A DNA stretch of 64,000 nucleotides. It comes from Protaetiibacter mangrovi. GTDB lineage: Bacteria > Actinomycetota > Actinomycetes > Actinomycetales > Microbacteriaceae. Where the stretch lies: positions 453,496-517,495 of the forward strand of contig NZ_JANTHX010000005.1 of the NCBI RefSeq assembly GCF_024752305.1, written 5' to 3'. Position numbers and translations under genes: made by a program. Positions 26,852 through 36,630 of this stretch are shown piece after piece. Under the pieces are notes generated by a model that was not told the origin of the DNA, did no database searches, and was given only the letters and a program-made list of their open reading frames with translations. Positions within the stretch are counted from its first letter, which is position 1. The number at the start of each line of letters is the position of its first letter.

Positions 26852-27931
26852 GTGGCTTCCCTCTCCGATCTGCCCATCCGCGACGATCTGAGGGGTCTGA
26901 CCCCGTACGGTGCTCCGCAGAAGCACGTGCGCTACGCGCTCAACGTCAACGAGAACACGCATCCGATCCCGGAGGATGTCGCCCGCGACATCGTCGAGTC
27001 GCTCGCGCGTGCCGTGCTCACCGCCAACCGCTACCCGGATCGCGAGTTCACCACACTGCGGGAGTCCCTCGCCGCCTATCTGGGTCACGGTCTCGGCCCC
27101 GAGCAGCTCTGGGCGGCGAACGGCTCGAACGAGATCATCCAGCAGCTGCTGCAGGCCTTCGGCGGCCCGGGGCGCAGCGTGCTCGGCTTCCCGCCCACCT
27201 ACTCGATGCACCCGATCATCACGGCGGGGGTCGGCAGCACCTGGGTCGCCGCCGAGCGCGACGCCGACTACGAGATCTCGCCCGAGACCGCCGTGCGGGC
27301 CATCGAGCAGCACCGTCCCGACCTCGTGTTCCTCTGCGCACCCAACAACCCCACGGGCACCGCGCTTCCCCTCGAGACCATCGCGGCCGCCTACGAGGCG
27401 ACCGACGGCATCGTCTTCGTCGACGAGGCCTACGCCGAGTTCATGCCGAAGGGGCAGCCGAGCGCGCTGACGCTGCTGCCGGGGCGCGAGCGGCTCGTCG
27501 TCTCGCGCACCATGAGCAAGGCCTTCGCGTTCGCGGGCGTGCGGCTCGGCTACCTCGCCGCCGACCCGGCGATCGCCGACGCGCTGCGGCTCGTACGCCT
27601 GCCGTACCACCTGTCGGCGCTCACCCAGGCGGCCGCGGTCGCGGCTCTCTCGCACGCGCCCGAGATGCTCGCGATGGTCGACGACATCGCCTTCCAGCGC
27701 GATCGGATGGTCGCCGAGCTCCCATCGCTCGGGTTCCACCCGTGGCCGAGTGAGGCGAACTTCGTGCTGTTCGACGGAGTGGAGGACCCGCAGGCCACGT
27801 TCCGCGCGCTGCTCGAACGGGACATCCTCATCCGCGACGTCGGCATCCCGCACGCGCTCCGCGTGACCGCCGGCACCGCCGCCGAGACCGACTTCTTCCT
27901 CGAGAGTCTCGCGTCCGTCACGCGTCGGTAG
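26852..27931 (+). CDS. hisC: Histidinol-phosphate aminotransferase
   Basis: 359 residues. PLP enzyme converting imidazole acetol phosphate to histidinol phosphate; in actinobacteria it may also act on aromatic substrates. LRGLTPYGAPQ and LNVNENTHPIPE at the N-terminus, CAPNNPTGTALP, the PLP-binding lysine in SRTMSKAFAFAGVRLGY, and ADP after it are all family features. The leaderless GTG opens the hisCBH-priA cluster. Confidence 0.95.
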   Translation: MASLSDLPIRDDLRGLTPYGAPQKHVRYALNVNENTHPIPEDVARDIVESLARAVLTANRYPDREFTTLRESLAAYLGHGLGPEQLWAANGSNEIIQQLLQAFGGPGRSVLGFPPTYSMHPIITAGVGSTWVAAERDADYEISPETAVRAIEQHRPDLVFLCAPNNPTGTALPLETIAAAYEATDGIVFVDEAYAEFMPKGQPSALTLLPGRERLVVSRTMSKAFAFAGVRLGYLAADPAIADALRLVRLPYHLSALTQAAAVAALSHAPEMLAMVDDIAFQRDRMVAELPSLGFHPWPSEANFVLFDGVEDPQATFRALLERDILIRDVGIPHALRVTAGTAAETDFFLESLASVTRR

Positions 27932-27934
27932 TCT
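27929..27934 (+). promoter_or_regulatory. -10 element of hisB (leaderless, internal)
   Basis: TAGTCT overlaps the hisC stop codon and ends 6 nt before the ATG at 27941. Confidence 0.6.
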
Positions 27935-27940
27935 GAACGC

Positions 27941-28546
27941 ATGAGCACGCACCGCACCGCCCGTCTGTCGCGCCAGACGAGCGAGTCGAGCATCGAGCTG
28001 ACCCTCGATCTCGACGGCACCGGCACGTCCGACATCCAGACCACGGTGCCGTTCTTCGACCACCTGCTCACCGCCTTCGCCAAGCACGCCCTCGTCGACC
28101 TGACGGTGCGCGCCGAGGGCGACACCGACATCGACGTGCACCACACCGTCGAGGACACCGGCATCGTGCTCGGCACGGCCATCAGGCAGGCCCTCGGCGA
28201 CAAGCGCGGCATCGGCCGCTTCGGAGACGCGCTCGTGCCGCTCGACGACGCCCTCGCGCAGGCGGTCGTCGACGTCTCCGGCCGCCCGTACCTGGTGCAC
28301 ACCGGGGAGCCCACCGGTTTCGAGTTCCACCTCATCGGGGGCCACTTCACGGGCTCGATGGTGCGGCACGTCTTCGAGGCGATCGCCTTCAACGCGGGGC
28401 TGACCGTGCACCTGACGGTGCTCGCGGGCCGCGATCCGCACCACATCGCGGAGGCCGAGTTCAAGGCGTTCGCGCGCGCCTTCCGCCAGGCGGTCGCGCG
28501 CGACGAGCGCGTGGACGGCGTGCCGTCGACGAAGGGCGCGCTCTGA
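27941..28546 (+). CDS. hisB: Imidazoleglycerol-phosphate dehydratase
   Basis: 201 residues, the monofunctional form without a histidinol-phosphatase domain. Manganese-binding motifs HHTVEDTGI, with preceding [14 protein letters not shown], and [16 protein letters not shown] near the end. Catalyses the sixth step of histidine synthesis. Nine bases separate it from hisC, with a possible own promoter overlapping the hisC stop; hisH starts 2 nt after its stop. Confidence 0.97.
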   Translation: MSTHRTARLSRQTSESSIELTLDLDGTGTSDIQTTVPFFDHLLTAFAKHALVDLTVRAEGDTDIDVHHTVEDTGIVLGTAIRQALGDKRGIGRFGDALVPLDDALAQAVVDVSGRPYLVHTGEPTGFEFHLIGGHFTGSMVRHVFEAIAFNAGLTVHLTVLAGRDPHHIAEAEFKAFARAFRQAVARDERVDGVPSTKGAL

Positions 28547-28548
28547 CC

Positions 28549-29181
28549 ATGACCGCCCCCTCCGTCGTCGTGCTCGACTACGGCTCCGGCAACGTCCACT
28601 CCGCGGTCAAGGCGCTCGAGGCCGCGGGTGCCCGCGTGGAGCTCACCGCCGACCGCGATGCCGTGATGGCCGCAGACGGCCTGCTGGTGCCGGGCGTCGG
28701 CGCGTTCGCCGCCGTCATGGGGGCGCTGGACGCGGTGCGCGGGCCCGAGCTCATCGAGCGACGCCTCGCGGGCGACCGCAAGGTGCTCGGCATCTGCGTC
28801 GGCATGCAGGTGATGTTCGAGCGCGGCGTCGAGCGGGGCGTCGAGACCGAGGGTCTCGGCGAGTGGCCGGGCGTCGTCGAGGAGCTCCACGCGCCCGTCC
28901 TGCCCCACATGGGCTGGAACACCGTGAGCGCCCCGGACGACTCCGCTCTCTTCGCCGGCATCCGCGAGGAGCGCTTCTACTTCGTGCACTCCTATGCGGC
29001 GCGCAGCTGGGACCTCGATCCGATCGGCGCGTTCCGCCACCCGCGGGTCACCTGGTCCGAGCACGGCGAGCCGTTCGTGGCCGCCGTCGAGAACGGCCCC
29101 CTCAGCGCCACCCAATTCCACCCCGAGAAGTCGGGGGAGGCCGGCATCCGGCTGCTCGGCAACTGGCTCGAGACCCTGTGA
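28549..29181 (+). CDS. hisH: Imidazole glycerol phosphate synthase, glutaminase subunit
   Basis: 210 residues. Class I glutamine amidotransferase that feeds ammonia to HisF. Catalytic Cys in [11 protein letters not shown], and His-x-Glu in [29 protein letters not shown] at the N-terminus is the family start. Its partner hisF is not in this window. Confidence 0.96.
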   Translation: MTAPSVVVLDYGSGNVHSAVKALEAAGARVELTADRDAVMAADGLLVPGVGAFAAVMGALDAVRGPELIERRLAGDRKVLGICVGMQVMFERGVERGVETEGLGEWPGVVEELHAPVLPHMGWNTVSAPDDSALFAGIREERFYFVHSYAARSWDLDPIGAFRHPRVTWSEHGEPFVAAVENGPLSATQFHPEKSGEAGIRLLGNWLETL

Positions 29182-29205
29182 CCGGGGCTCGTGCGGATGC
29201 TGGGC

Positions 29206-29211
29206 TAATAT
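29206..29211 (+). promoter_or_regulatory. -10 element upstream of priA
   Basis: TAATAT, 7 nt before an in-frame TTG at 29219 and 43 nt before the ATG at 29255. Confidence 0.6.
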
Positions 29212-29254
29212 CTGAACCTTGTGTGCGGGTGTGCGGCCCGCGGAAAGCCCCGAG

Positions 29255-30004
29255 ATGACCGAGTTCACATCCTCGCCCGCCCTGACCCTGCTGCCGGCGG
29301 TGGATGTCGCCGACGGCAAGGCCGTCCGTCTCACCCAGGGTGAGGCGGGAACCGAGACCAGCTTCGGCGACCCGATCGACGCCGCCCAGGAGTGGGCGGA
29401 CAGCGGCGCCGAGTGGATCCACCTCGTCGATCTCGACGCGGCCTTCGGGCGCGGCAACAACCACGCCGTCATCAAGCGCGTCATCAAGAACACGCCGCGC
29501 CGGGTGCACATCGAGCTCTCGGGCGGCATCCGCGACGACGCGAGCCTCGAGGCCGCCCTCGCGACCGGTGCGAAGCGCATCAACCTCGGCACTGCGGCGC
29601 TCGAGAACCCCGAGTGGGCCGCCCACGTCATCGCCGAGTTCGGCGAGGCGATCGCGGTGGGCCTCGACGTGCGCGGCACCACGCTCGCGGCCCGCGGCTG
29701 GACCAAGGAGGGCGGCGACCTCTGGGCGGTGCTGGACCGTCTCGAGAACGCCGGGTGCGCCCGGTACGTGGTCACCGACGTCACCAAGGACGGCACCCTC
29801 AAGGGCCCGAACCTCGAGCTGCTCTCGGAGGTCATGTCGCGCACCCCGAAGCCCGTGATCGCCTCCGGCGGCGTCGCCTCGCTCGACGACATCGCGGCGC
29901 TGCGCACCCTCGTGCCGCAGGGGCTCGAGGGGGCCATCGTCGGCAAGGCCCTCTACACCGGCGCTTTCACGCTCGCTGAGGCCATCGACGTCGCGAGCGA
30001 CTGA
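29255..30004 (+). CDS. priA: Phosphoribosyl isomerase A (HisA/PriA)
   Basis: 249 residues from ATG 29255. In actinobacteria this barrel enzyme isomerises both ProFAR (histidine) and PRA (tryptophan), replacing Trp[24 protein letters not shown] at the start, [37 protein letters not shown] and [11 protein letters not shown] are the half-barrel phosphate and catalytic motifs (Asp in AVDVADG, Asp in TDVTKDG). An in-frame TTG at 29219, correctly spaced behind TAATAT, could give a leaderless form longer by 12 residues; the ATG is kept because it matches family N-termini. Confidence 0.94.
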   Translation: MTEFTSSPALTLLPAVDVADGKAVRLTQGEAGTETSFGDPIDAAQEWADSGAEWIHLVDLDAAFGRGNNHAVIKRVIKNTPRRVHIELSGGIRDDASLEAALATGAKRINLGTAALENPEWAAHVIAEFGEAIAVGLDVRGTTLAARGWTKEGGDLWAVLDRLENAGCARYVVTDVTKDGTLKGPNLELLSEVMSRTPKPVIASGGVASLDDIAALRTLVPQGLEGAIVGKALYTGAFTLAEAIDVASD

Positions 30005-30018
30005 TCGAGGCGGCGCGG

Positions 30019-30777
30019 ATGGATCACCGGCACGCCGACAGCGCCGGCATCCCGTTCGAGGGGCGGCGGTTCCACGAGAACCCGGCCGCATCCGATGACG
30101 GTTCGGCTCCGGAGCGACTGATCGAGGCGATCCGGCGGCTGCGCGCGGGCGAGCTCGGCATCCAGGATGTCGTCGCGGTGCTCCACGAGGAGCGCCTGCT
30201 CGTGCCGCTCGTCGCCGAGGCGGGCGACGAGGGCATCGGACCGCACGGTCAGCGGGTCGACAAGACGCAGGAGCTCTCGATCGTCACGGTCGCCGGCCCC
30301 GACGGCCGCGAGGTGCTGCCGGCGTTCAGCTCGGTCGACGCCATGGCCCGCTGGAATCCGGGTGCGCGCCCCATCCCCATCCAGGCGAGCCGGATCGCGC
30401 TGGCGGCGGCCGCCGAGGGCACGCCGCTCGTCGTCGTCGACCCCGGCTCCGACACCCAGACCGCCGTGCGGGGGCCCGCCTTCCGCGCGCTCGCGACGGG
30501 CGAGCCGTGGACGCCGGCGTTCGAGGATCCGGAGGTCGCCGGTGCGTTCGGCGACTCGATCGCCCACGAGGCGGGGGTCGCCTCGCTCGGTCTCGCCCCC
30601 GGGGATCCGGACTCCCGTCTCGCCGGGCCGGAGGTCGTCGTGGTGCTCGGCGTCTCGGCGGAGCTCGCCGAGCCCGAGCGGCGCGCGCTGCTCGCCCGGC
30701 TCCAGCAGCGCTGGTCGGCGCACGAGCTCATCGCGTCCCGCGTCGACTCGATCGCGGTGCGCGTCACCGTCAGCTGA
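30019..30777 (+). CDS. SseB family protein
   Basis: 252 residues. Contains the SseB N-terminal-type domain (about 35-150): LIEAIRRLRAGELG, LLVPLVAEAG, and LPAFSSVDAMARWNPGARPIPIQASRIALAAAAEGTPLVVVDP. In enterobacteria SseB enhances serine sensitivity; in actinobacteria this gene commonly follows priA and its role is unknown. The C-terminal 100 residues form a second alpha/beta part. The 3' end overlaps the convergent DUF1844 gene by 8 bp. Confidence 0.85.
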   Translation: MDHRHADSAGIPFEGRRFHENPAASDDGSAPERLIEAIRRLRAGELGIQDVVAVLHEERLLVPLVAEAGDEGIGPHGQRVDKTQELSIVTVAGPDGREVLPAFSSVDAMARWNPGARPIPIQASRIALAAAAEGTPLVVVDPGSDTQTAVRGPAFRALATGEPWTPAFEDPEVAGAFGDSIAHEAGVASLGLAPGDPDSRLAGPEVVVVLGVSAELAEPERRALLARLQQRWSAHELIASRVDSIAVRVTVS

Positions 30778-31132
30778 CGGGACCCGTCCACTTCTCGCCC
30801 GGCCCCTTGCCGTGCTCGTCGGGGAACGGCGAGGCCTCTCGGAACGCGAGTTGGATGGAGCGCAGCCCGTCGCGCAGCGCGCGGGCGTGGTGGTCGCCGA
30901 GCGCGGGCGCGGATGCCGTGATGAGCCCGGCGAGGGCGTCGATGAGCTTGCGCGCCTCGTCGAGGTCGAGCTGCTGCTCGGGATCGTCGGCGAGCCCCAC
31001 CTTGACGGCGGCGGCGCTCAGCAGGTGCACCGCGACCGTGTTGATCACCTCGACCGCGGGGACGTCCGCGATGTCGCGGATCTCGTCGTCGACGCCGGGC
31101 GTCTCGACGGCGGGGGGCTGCTCTGCGCTCAC
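30770..31132 (-). CDS. DUF1844 family protein
   Basis: 120 residues from a GTG at 31132 preceded by GAGGAAT. The conserved block is VINTVAVHLLSAAAVKVGLADDPEQQLDLDEARKLIDALAGLI, an all-helical segment typical of DUF1844. The C-terminus is Pro/Gly-rich. Function unknown. Divergent from infC in nearly all actinobacteria, as here, so it may share regulation with the infC operon. Confidence 0.88.
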   Translation of the reverse strand: MSAEQPPAVETPGVDDEIRDIADVPAVEVINTVAVHLLSAAAVKVGLADDPEQQLDLDEARKLIDALAGLITASAPALGDHHARALRDGLRSIQLAFREASPFPDEHGKGPGEKWTGPVS

Positions 31133-31146
31133 GGGGATTCCTCTGC

Positions 31147-31372
31147 TATCCTTATGCGGGCTCCGGGGCCATCTCCCCGGAAACGCAAGTGGAGAAATCC
31201 CACCCGCCGACCGCCTCTTCAGGTTATCGGGTTCGAGTTGGTAGTCCGTCCGCACCCGTGAGGGGTGGGCGGATGGCGCACTCCGCCGAATGTGCCTTTC
31301 GAGGTGCGGCCGGTTGCACGGGTGCGGATCTCTTCACGTGCGTGCCTGCAGAAACGAGTGAAGGAGACCCGC
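31147..31372 (+). promoter_or_regulatory. Promoter and 220-nt structured leader of infC-rpmI-rplT
   Basis: TATCCT at 31147-31152 is a good -10 element. The leader contains a perfect 6-bp hairpin (CCGGGG 31163-31168 with CCCCGG 31175-31180) and a longer imperfect hairpin at 31248-31274 (TCCGCACCC with GGGGTGGGCGGA). L20- or IF3-dependent autoregulation is known for this operon in other bacteria; the mechanism here is inferred. Confidence 0.6.
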
Positions 31373-32004
<632 letters not shown>

Positions 32005-32005
<1 letters not shown>

Positions 32006-32199
32006 TGCCCAAGCAGAAGACGCACTCCGGTGCGAAGAAGCGCTTCAAGATCACCGGAAGCGGCAAGGTCAAGAAGCAGGGCGCGGGTATGCGCCACAAC
32101 TTCGAGCACAAGTCGTCGCGCGTGACGCGTCGTCTCAACCAGGACGTGGTCCTGGCTCCGCAGGACGCCAAGGTCATCAAGGGCCTCCTGGGCAAGTAA
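32005..32199 (+). CDS. rpmI: 50S ribosomal protein L35
   Basis: 64 residues. [25 protein letters not shown] and LNHE-like [14 protein letters not shown] are diagnostic. Co-transcribed with infC (TAATG overlap) and rplT. Confidence 0.98.
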
Positions 32200-32229
32200 G
32201 CCCGGACGAGTACAGAAGGATTTCGAGAA

Positions 32230-32616
32230 ATGGCACGTGTCAAGAGGGCGGTCAACGCCGCCAAGAAGCGTCGCACCACGCTCGAGCGCGCCGAGGGCTA
32301 CCGCGGCCAGCGCTCGCGTCTCTACCGCAAGGCGAAGGAGCAGGTCACCCACTCGCTCGTCTACGCCTACCGCGACCGTCACGCGAAGAAGGGCGAGTTC
32401 CGTCGCCTGTGGATCCAGCGCATCAACGCGGCTGCCCGCGCGAACGGCATCACCTACAACCGCCTCATCCAGGGCCTCGGCCTCGCGGGCATCGAGGTCG
32501 ACCGTCGCATCCTCGCCGACCTCGCGGTGAACGAGCCGGCGACCTTCGCGGGTCTCGTGGAGGCGGCGAAGGCCGCCCTCCCGAAGGACGTGAACGCTCC
32601 GAAGACCGCCGCGTAA
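32230..32616 (+). CDS. rplT: 50S ribosomal protein L20
   Basis: 128 residues. [39 protein letters not shown] then [22 protein letters not shown] and [25 protein letters not shown]: standard L20, needed for early 50S assembly and often the autoregulator of this operon. Preceded by an AGAAGGATT site. A strong intrinsic terminator follows 26 nt after the stop. Confidence 0.98.
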   Translation: MARVKRAVNAAKKRRTTLERAEGYRGQRSRLYRKAKEQVTHSLVYAYRDRHAKKGEFRRLWIQRINAAARANGITYNRLIQGLGLAGIEVDRRILADLAVNEPATFAGLVEAAKAALPKDVNAPKTAA

Positions 32617-32642
32617 CCCGCGGGTCTTCCGTCGTTTCCTCA

Positions 32643-32684
32643 GAAGTCGGTGCGCGCCTCCGGGCGCGCACCGACTTCGTTTTC
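32643..32684 (+). terminator. Intrinsic terminator of infC-rpmI-rplT
   Basis: A perfect 16-bp stem (GAAGTCGGTGCGCGCC, 32643-32658, with 32663-32678), 4-nt loop and a GTTTTC tract. One of only a few classical U-tract terminators in the window. The next gene's -10 element begins at base 32685. Confidence 0.92.
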
Positions 32685-32690
32685 TACCAT
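32685..32690 (+). promoter_or_regulatory. -10 element of the SpoU methyltransferase gene (leaderless)
   Basis: TACCAT starts directly after the terminator U-tract and ends 6 nt before the GTG at 32697. Confidence 0.6.
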
Positions 32691-32696
32691 CGGCAT

Positions 32697-33491
32697 GTGA
32701 TCGACAATCCGCGTTCCCCGCGCGTGCGCGCCGTGGCGAAGCTCGCCAAGCGCAGCGCCCGCGAGGAGACCGGCCTGTTCCTCGTGGAGGGGCCGCAGGC
32801 TCTGCGCGAGGCTCTGACCTTCCACCCCGAGCTGATCGTCGACGTGTTCGCCGCGAAGGGCGTCTTCGAGCGGCATCCGGAACTGGGTCGCGGCCTCTCG
32901 GCGGCCGGTATCGAGCCGGAGCGCGTGTCGGATGCGGTGCTCGAGGCGATGGCCGACACGGTCACCCCGCAGGGGGTGGTCGCGGTGGCGCGCCAGTTCC
33001 CGGTGACCATCAAGGACCTGTTGGCGCGGGGTGCGAAGCTCGTCGCGATCCTCGAGGAGGTGCGCGATCCGGGCAACGCGGGCACCATCATCCGCGCCGC
33101 CGATGCTGCGGGCGCCGACGGCGTCATCCTCACCGGCAAGAGCGTCGACGCCTACAACCCGAAGGTCGTGCGCTCGACCACCGGTTCGATCTTCCACCTG
33201 CCTCTCGCGCAGGGCGGCACGCTCGAGCACGCGTTGGACCTCGTGCGCGGTGCCGGGATGCGGGTGCTGGCGGCCGACATCTCGGGCGACGAACTGCCGA
33301 CGCTGCGCGAGCAGCTGCCCGCGCCCACGGCCTGGCTGTTCGGCAACGAGGCGCACGGCCTCAGCGAGGAGCAGCTCGCGCTCGCCGACCGCGCGGTGCG
33401 GGTGCCGATCTACGGTCACGCCGAGTCGATGAACCTCGCGACGGCCGCCTCGGTGTGCCTGTACCAGTCCGCGTTCGCCCAGCGCTCCTGA
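32697..33491 (+). CDS. TrmH/SpoU-family RNA 2'-O-methyltransferase
   Basis: 264 residues. N-terminal substrate-binding part (NPRSPRVRAVAKLAKRSAREETGLFLVEGPQALREAL) as in 23S rRNA methyltransferases of the RlmB/TsnR type, then the knotted SPOUT domain with EEVRDPGNAGTIIRAADAAGADGVIL, LFGNEAHGLSEEQ and MNLATAASVCLYQ. Modifies a ribose in rRNA; the exact site cannot be set by sequence. GTG 32697 is chosen because of the -10 spacing. In actinobacteria it usually lies between rplT and pheS, as broadly here. Confidence 0.92.
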   Translation: MIDNPRSPRVRAVAKLAKRSAREETGLFLVEGPQALREALTFHPELIVDVFAAKGVFERHPELGRGLSAAGIEPERVSDAVLEAMADTVTPQGVVAVARQFPVTIKDLLARGAKLVAILEEVRDPGNAGTIIRAADAAGADGVILTGKSVDAYNPKVVRSTTGSIFHLPLAQGGTLEHALDLVRGAGMRVLAADISGDELPTLREQLPAPTAWLFGNEAHGLSEEQLALADRAVRVPIYGHAESMNLATAASVCLYQSAFAQRS

Positions 33492-33508
33492 GCCTGCAGA
33501 CGTCCGAA

Positions 33509-34687
33509 CTACCTCAGGTACAGGAACTTCGCGAGGAGCGCCTTCGGCGAGGTGCCGGCGGCCGTGGTCACCATCACCTCGACGAGCCTCGGGGAGGCGA
33601 CGCGGGGTGCGGTCGCGCGCAGCGTGGTGGGCGAGACGTACGTCACCGCCGTCGCCGGCACACCTCCGAAAGCGACCGTCGCGGTCGGCGTGAACCCGGT
33701 GCCGGTGATCGTGACGACGGTGCCGCCCGCGCGGAGACCGACGGCGGGGGAGGTACGGGCGACCGTCGGCGGCGCGGACGGCGCCTGGCTCACCGTGACG
33801 ACGGCCGTTCCGGTGCCGAAGTAGAAGCCACCCACCTGGATCAGGAAGCTCTCTCCGGCTGAGGCCGGGAAGGTGGTGATCGCCGCCTGGGTTCCCGGGT
33901 ACCCGTCGACGGGCGAACCGATGGGCGGGCAGGCGACAGGAGCAGACAGATCCTGGTCGCGGTATACCGCGAAGGTCACGCGGAAGTCGGATCCCGTGAG
34001 GTCCACGGTGACCGGCCCCGTTACGGGAGCCGTGACCCGGAACCACACGTCGTTCATGATCGCGCCGTCCTCGGGCTGGCATCCGTACGGTTCGACCAAC
34101 TCATCGTCCGTGCCGTATGTCCACTGAGACGTGGTCGAGGGGACCGCCAGCGGCGTGGCCGTCTGCGGGGTGGTGTTCGAGATCGCCGGAAGGCTGCCGA
34201 GGAAGAGGGTGGCCTCGTCGAGTGGCGGGGCGCCCGCGAGTGAGCCGACCTGGATGACGAACTGCTCGCCGGCCGACGCGTGGAAGAAGAAGTTACTGCG
34301 GTCGTGACTGTCGGCGCAGGTGATCGACTCGAGCGAGCCGCCCACCCTCCGGAAGACGTGGGCGGAGGCAGACGGCTCGCCCTGGTAGTCGGTGATGGCG
34401 CCGTGGACGGTCTGCGTGGACGTCGAGGTGAACGAGTACCACACGCTCGCGTCGGTGGGGTAGAAGTAGCTGCTGAGATCGGGGTCGTACTCCACGCATG
34501 TGGTCGGCTCGCCCGCCTCCACTGTGGCTCCGGTGAGATCCGCCACGGTCCAGCCGAGGGTGATCGGAGCGGCGTCGGCCAGGTCGTCGTTGACCGGGGT
34601 GGCCGACGCCGCTCCCGCGGGGAGGATCGTGAGACCGACGGCCAGCAGGGTGCCGACGGCGAGGGCGATGCGTCGCTGGGAGGGCAT
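33509..34687 (-). CDS. Secreted protein with two beta-sandwich repeats and an IPT/TIG domain
   Basis: 392 residues. Signal peptide 1-29 (cut near GAASA/TP). Two similar beta-rich repeats of about 130 residues follow, each with an N-terminal NDD/NTT, an acidic ATVEAGEPT-like stretch, SVWYSFTS or DVWFRVTAP, and GEQFVIQVGS or GESFLIQVGG, like pre-peptidase-type or cell-surface repeat domains. Residues about 305-388 form an IPT/TIG fold (SPAVGLRAGGTVVTITGTGFTPTATVAFGGVPAT). No LPxTG or membrane anchor, so it is probably released. Function unknown; adhesion or polymer binding is possible. Three Cys pairs may be disulphides. Confidence 0.82.
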   Translation of the reverse strand: MPSQRRIALAVGTLLAVGLTILPAGAASATPVNDDLADAAPITLGWTVADLTGATVEAGEPTTCVEYDPDLSSYFYPTDASVWYSFTSTSTQTVHGAITDYQGEPSASAHVFRRVGGSLESITCADSHDRSNFFFHASAGEQFVIQVGSLAGAPPLDEATLFLGSLPAISNTTPQTATPLAVPSTTSQWTYGTDDELVEPYGCQPEDGAIMNDVWFRVTAPVTGPVTVDLTGSDFRVTFAVYRDQDLSAPVACPPIGSPVDGYPGTQAAITTFPASAGESFLIQVGGFYFGTGTAVVTVSQAPSAPPTVARTSPAVGLRAGGTVVTITGTGFTPTATVAFGGVPATAVTYVSPTTLRATAPRVASPRLVEVMVTTAAGTSPKALLAKFLYLR

Positions 34688-34852
34688 GGTCAGAACTCCT
34701 CGAGAGGGCGGTCATGACCGGGACACATCCGCGTGATGGCCCCCATTGTGGGGGTTCGGCGTCGATCGGGTCAAGGTCGGCCAGGTTTCCATGCGGTAAC
34801 GGCTGCCCTCCGCGCGTTGACCCCCTCTCAGGGGGCATGACAGGGTGAAGTG
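34688..34852. promoter_or_regulatory. Divergent promoter region with two inverted repeats
   Basis: Between the secreted-protein gene and the ABC importer. CCCCCA-TTG-TGGGGG lies at 34740-34754 and CCCCCTCTCAGGGGG at 34821-34835, the second directly behind TTGACC (34817-34822). These may be operators or stems for control of the importer. No convincing complete -35/-10 pair could be set. Confidence 0.4.
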
Positions 34853-35590
34853 ATGGAACCTCTCGTCGAGATCGACCACGTCGACAAGCACTTCGGCGAG
34901 CTCCATGTGCTGAAAGACATCACCACCACGGTCGACCGCGGCGAGGTCGTGATCGTGATCGGACCGTCGGGCTCGGGCAAGTCGACGCTCTGCCGCACCA
35001 TCAACCGCCTCGAGACGATCGACTCCGGCGAGATCCGCATCGACGGCACGCCGCTCCCGTCCGAAGGGCGCGACCTCGCCCGGCTGCGGGCGGATGTGGG
35101 CATGGTGTTCCAGTCGTTCAACCTGTTCGCGCACAAGACGGTGCTGCAGAACGTGACCCTCGGGCCGATCCGCGTGCGCGGGCTGTCGCGGCGGGACGCC
35201 GAGGCGCGGGCCATGGAGCTGCTCGAGCGCGTCGGCGTCGCCGACCAGGCGACCAAGCTGCCGGCCCAGCTCTCGGGTGGCCAGCAGCAGCGCGTGGCGA
35301 TCGCCCGGGCCCTCGCGATGGAGCCCAAGCTCATGCTCTTCGACGAGCCCACCTCGGCCCTCGACCCCGAGATGATCAACGAGGTGCTCGACGTGATGAC
35401 CGAGCTCGCCCACGACGGCATGACCATGATCGTCGTCACCCACGAGATGGGCTTCGCGCGCAAGGTCGCGAACCGCGTGCTGTTCATGGCCGACGGTGCG
35501 ATCGTCGAGGAGGGCACCCCGGAGGACTTCTTCACCCATCCGCGCACCGATCGCGCGAAGGATTTCCTCGGCAAGGTGCTGACCCACTGA
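34853..35590 (+). CDS. Amino-acid ABC transporter ATP-binding protein (GluA-like)
   Basis: 245 residues from ATG 34853 (a GTG sits directly before it). Walker [11 protein letters not shown]-loop [17 protein letters not shown], signature LSGGQQQR, Walker [16 protein letters not shown] and His switch [13 protein letters not shown]: the polar amino-acid importer class (GluA/GlnQ/HisP). It starts a four-gene set with a binding lipoprotein and two permeases, the gluABCD layout of Corynebacterium, so glutamate or a related amino acid is the likely substrate. Confidence 0.95.
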   Translation: MEPLVEIDHVDKHFGELHVLKDITTTVDRGEVVIVIGPSGSGKSTLCRTINRLETIDSGEIRIDGTPLPSEGRDLARLRADVGMVFQSFNLFAHKTVLQNVTLGPIRVRGLSRRDAEARAMELLERVGVADQATKLPAQLSGGQQQRVAIARALAMEPKLMLFDEPTSALDPEMINEVLDVMTELAHDGMTMIVVTHEMGFARKVANRVLFMADGAIVEEGTPEDFFTHPRTDRAKDFLGKVLTH

Positions 35591-35666
35591 GTCGAGTCCG
35601 AGCCGCTTACCCACCTATCCGCGTCGACCCCGAGGCGCACCGAGAGAGAAAGAGGCAGAGACAGAG

Positions 35667-36545
35667 ATGAGACTCACGAAGTCGTTCAGCATCGCCGCCC
35701 TCGCCGTCGCGAGTGCGCTCGTGCTGGCCGGATGTTCGGACTCTGAGGCGCCGGGCGGGGAGCCCACCGTCGAGGAGACCCCGGAGTTCGAGGCCGGCAC
35801 CACGATGGCGGCGCTCGCGGATGCGGGAAGCATCACCATCGGCACCAAGTTCGACCAGCCGCTGTTCGGACTGGTCGGCCCCGACGGCACCCCCGAGGGG
35901 TTCGACGTCGAGATCGGCAAGATCATCGCCGGAAAGCTCGGCATCGCCCCGGAGGACATCGAGTGGGTCGAGACCGTGTCGAAGAACCGCGAGCCCTTCA
36001 TCCAGGCGGGCCAGGTCGACATCGTCGTCGCGACGTACACGATCAACGACACCCGCAAGGAGGTCGTCTCGTTCGCCGGGCCGTACTACACGGCCGGTCA
36101 GGACATCCTGGTGCCCGCGGGCAACCCGGACGGCATCACCGGCATCGAGGATCTCGCGGGCAAGACCGTGTGCTCCGTGTCGGGTTCGACCTCCGAGAAG
36201 AACCTGCAGGACGCGGGGGTGACGGTGCTGCCGGCCAACGGCTACAGCGACTGCCTCGAGCCCCTGCGCAACGGCGCGGTCGTCGCGGTGTCGACCGACA
36301 ACGTGATCCTCGCGGGCCTCGCCGCCCAGAACGAGGGCGAGTTCGAGGTGGTCGGCAACCCGTTCACCTCCGAGCCGTACGGCATCGGTCTGGCGCTCGA
36401 GGACGACACGTTCCGCGACTGGATCAACGACGTGCTCGAGGAGTCGTACGCCGACGGCAGCTGGGCAGCGGCCTGGGAGAAGACCGCGGGCACCGTGCTC
36501 GCGACGCCCGAGCCGCCGGCCGTCGACCGCTACACGCGGTCCTGA
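35667..36545 (+). CDS. Amino-acid ABC transporter substrate-binding lipoprotein (GluB-like)
   Basis: 292 residues. Lipoprotein signal with lipobox VLAGC (Cys23). The SBP_bac_3 fold is clear: [38 protein letters not shown], the ligand-binding [37 protein letters not shown], and [11 protein letters not shown]. Binds the amino acid outside the membrane and hands it to the permease pair. A perfect 16-bp stem-loop follows the stop and could stabilise this part of the mRNA. Confidence 0.95.
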   Translation: MRLTKSFSIAALAVASALVLAGCSDSEAPGGEPTVEETPEFEAGTTMAALADAGSITIGTKFDQPLFGLVGPDGTPEGFDVEIGKIIAGKLGIAPEDIEWVETVSKNREPFIQAGQVDIVVATYTINDTRKEVVSFAGPYYTAGQDILVPAGNPDGITGIEDLAGKTVCSVSGSTSEKNLQDAGVTVLPANGYSDCLEPLRNGAVVAVSTDNVILAGLAAQNEGEFEVVGNPFTSEPYGIGLALEDDTFRDWINDVLEESYADGSWAAAWEKTAGTVLATPEPPAVDRYTRS

Positions 36546-36550
36546 CACCG

Positions 36551-36589
36551 CGGATGCGGCGCCCGCCGAGAACGCGGGCGCCGCATCCG
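36551..36589 (+). terminator. Stem-loop between binding-protein and permease genes
   Basis: CGGATGCGGCGCCCGC (36551-36566) pairs perfectly with 36574-36589 around a 7-nt loop. There is no U-tract and the operon continues, so it is probably a 3' stabiliser or partial terminator that sets binding protein above permease levels. Confidence 0.65.
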
Positions 36590-36630
36590 TCACCCCGGCC
36601 CCACGGGCCCGAGAGCCGCGAAGGAGGAGT

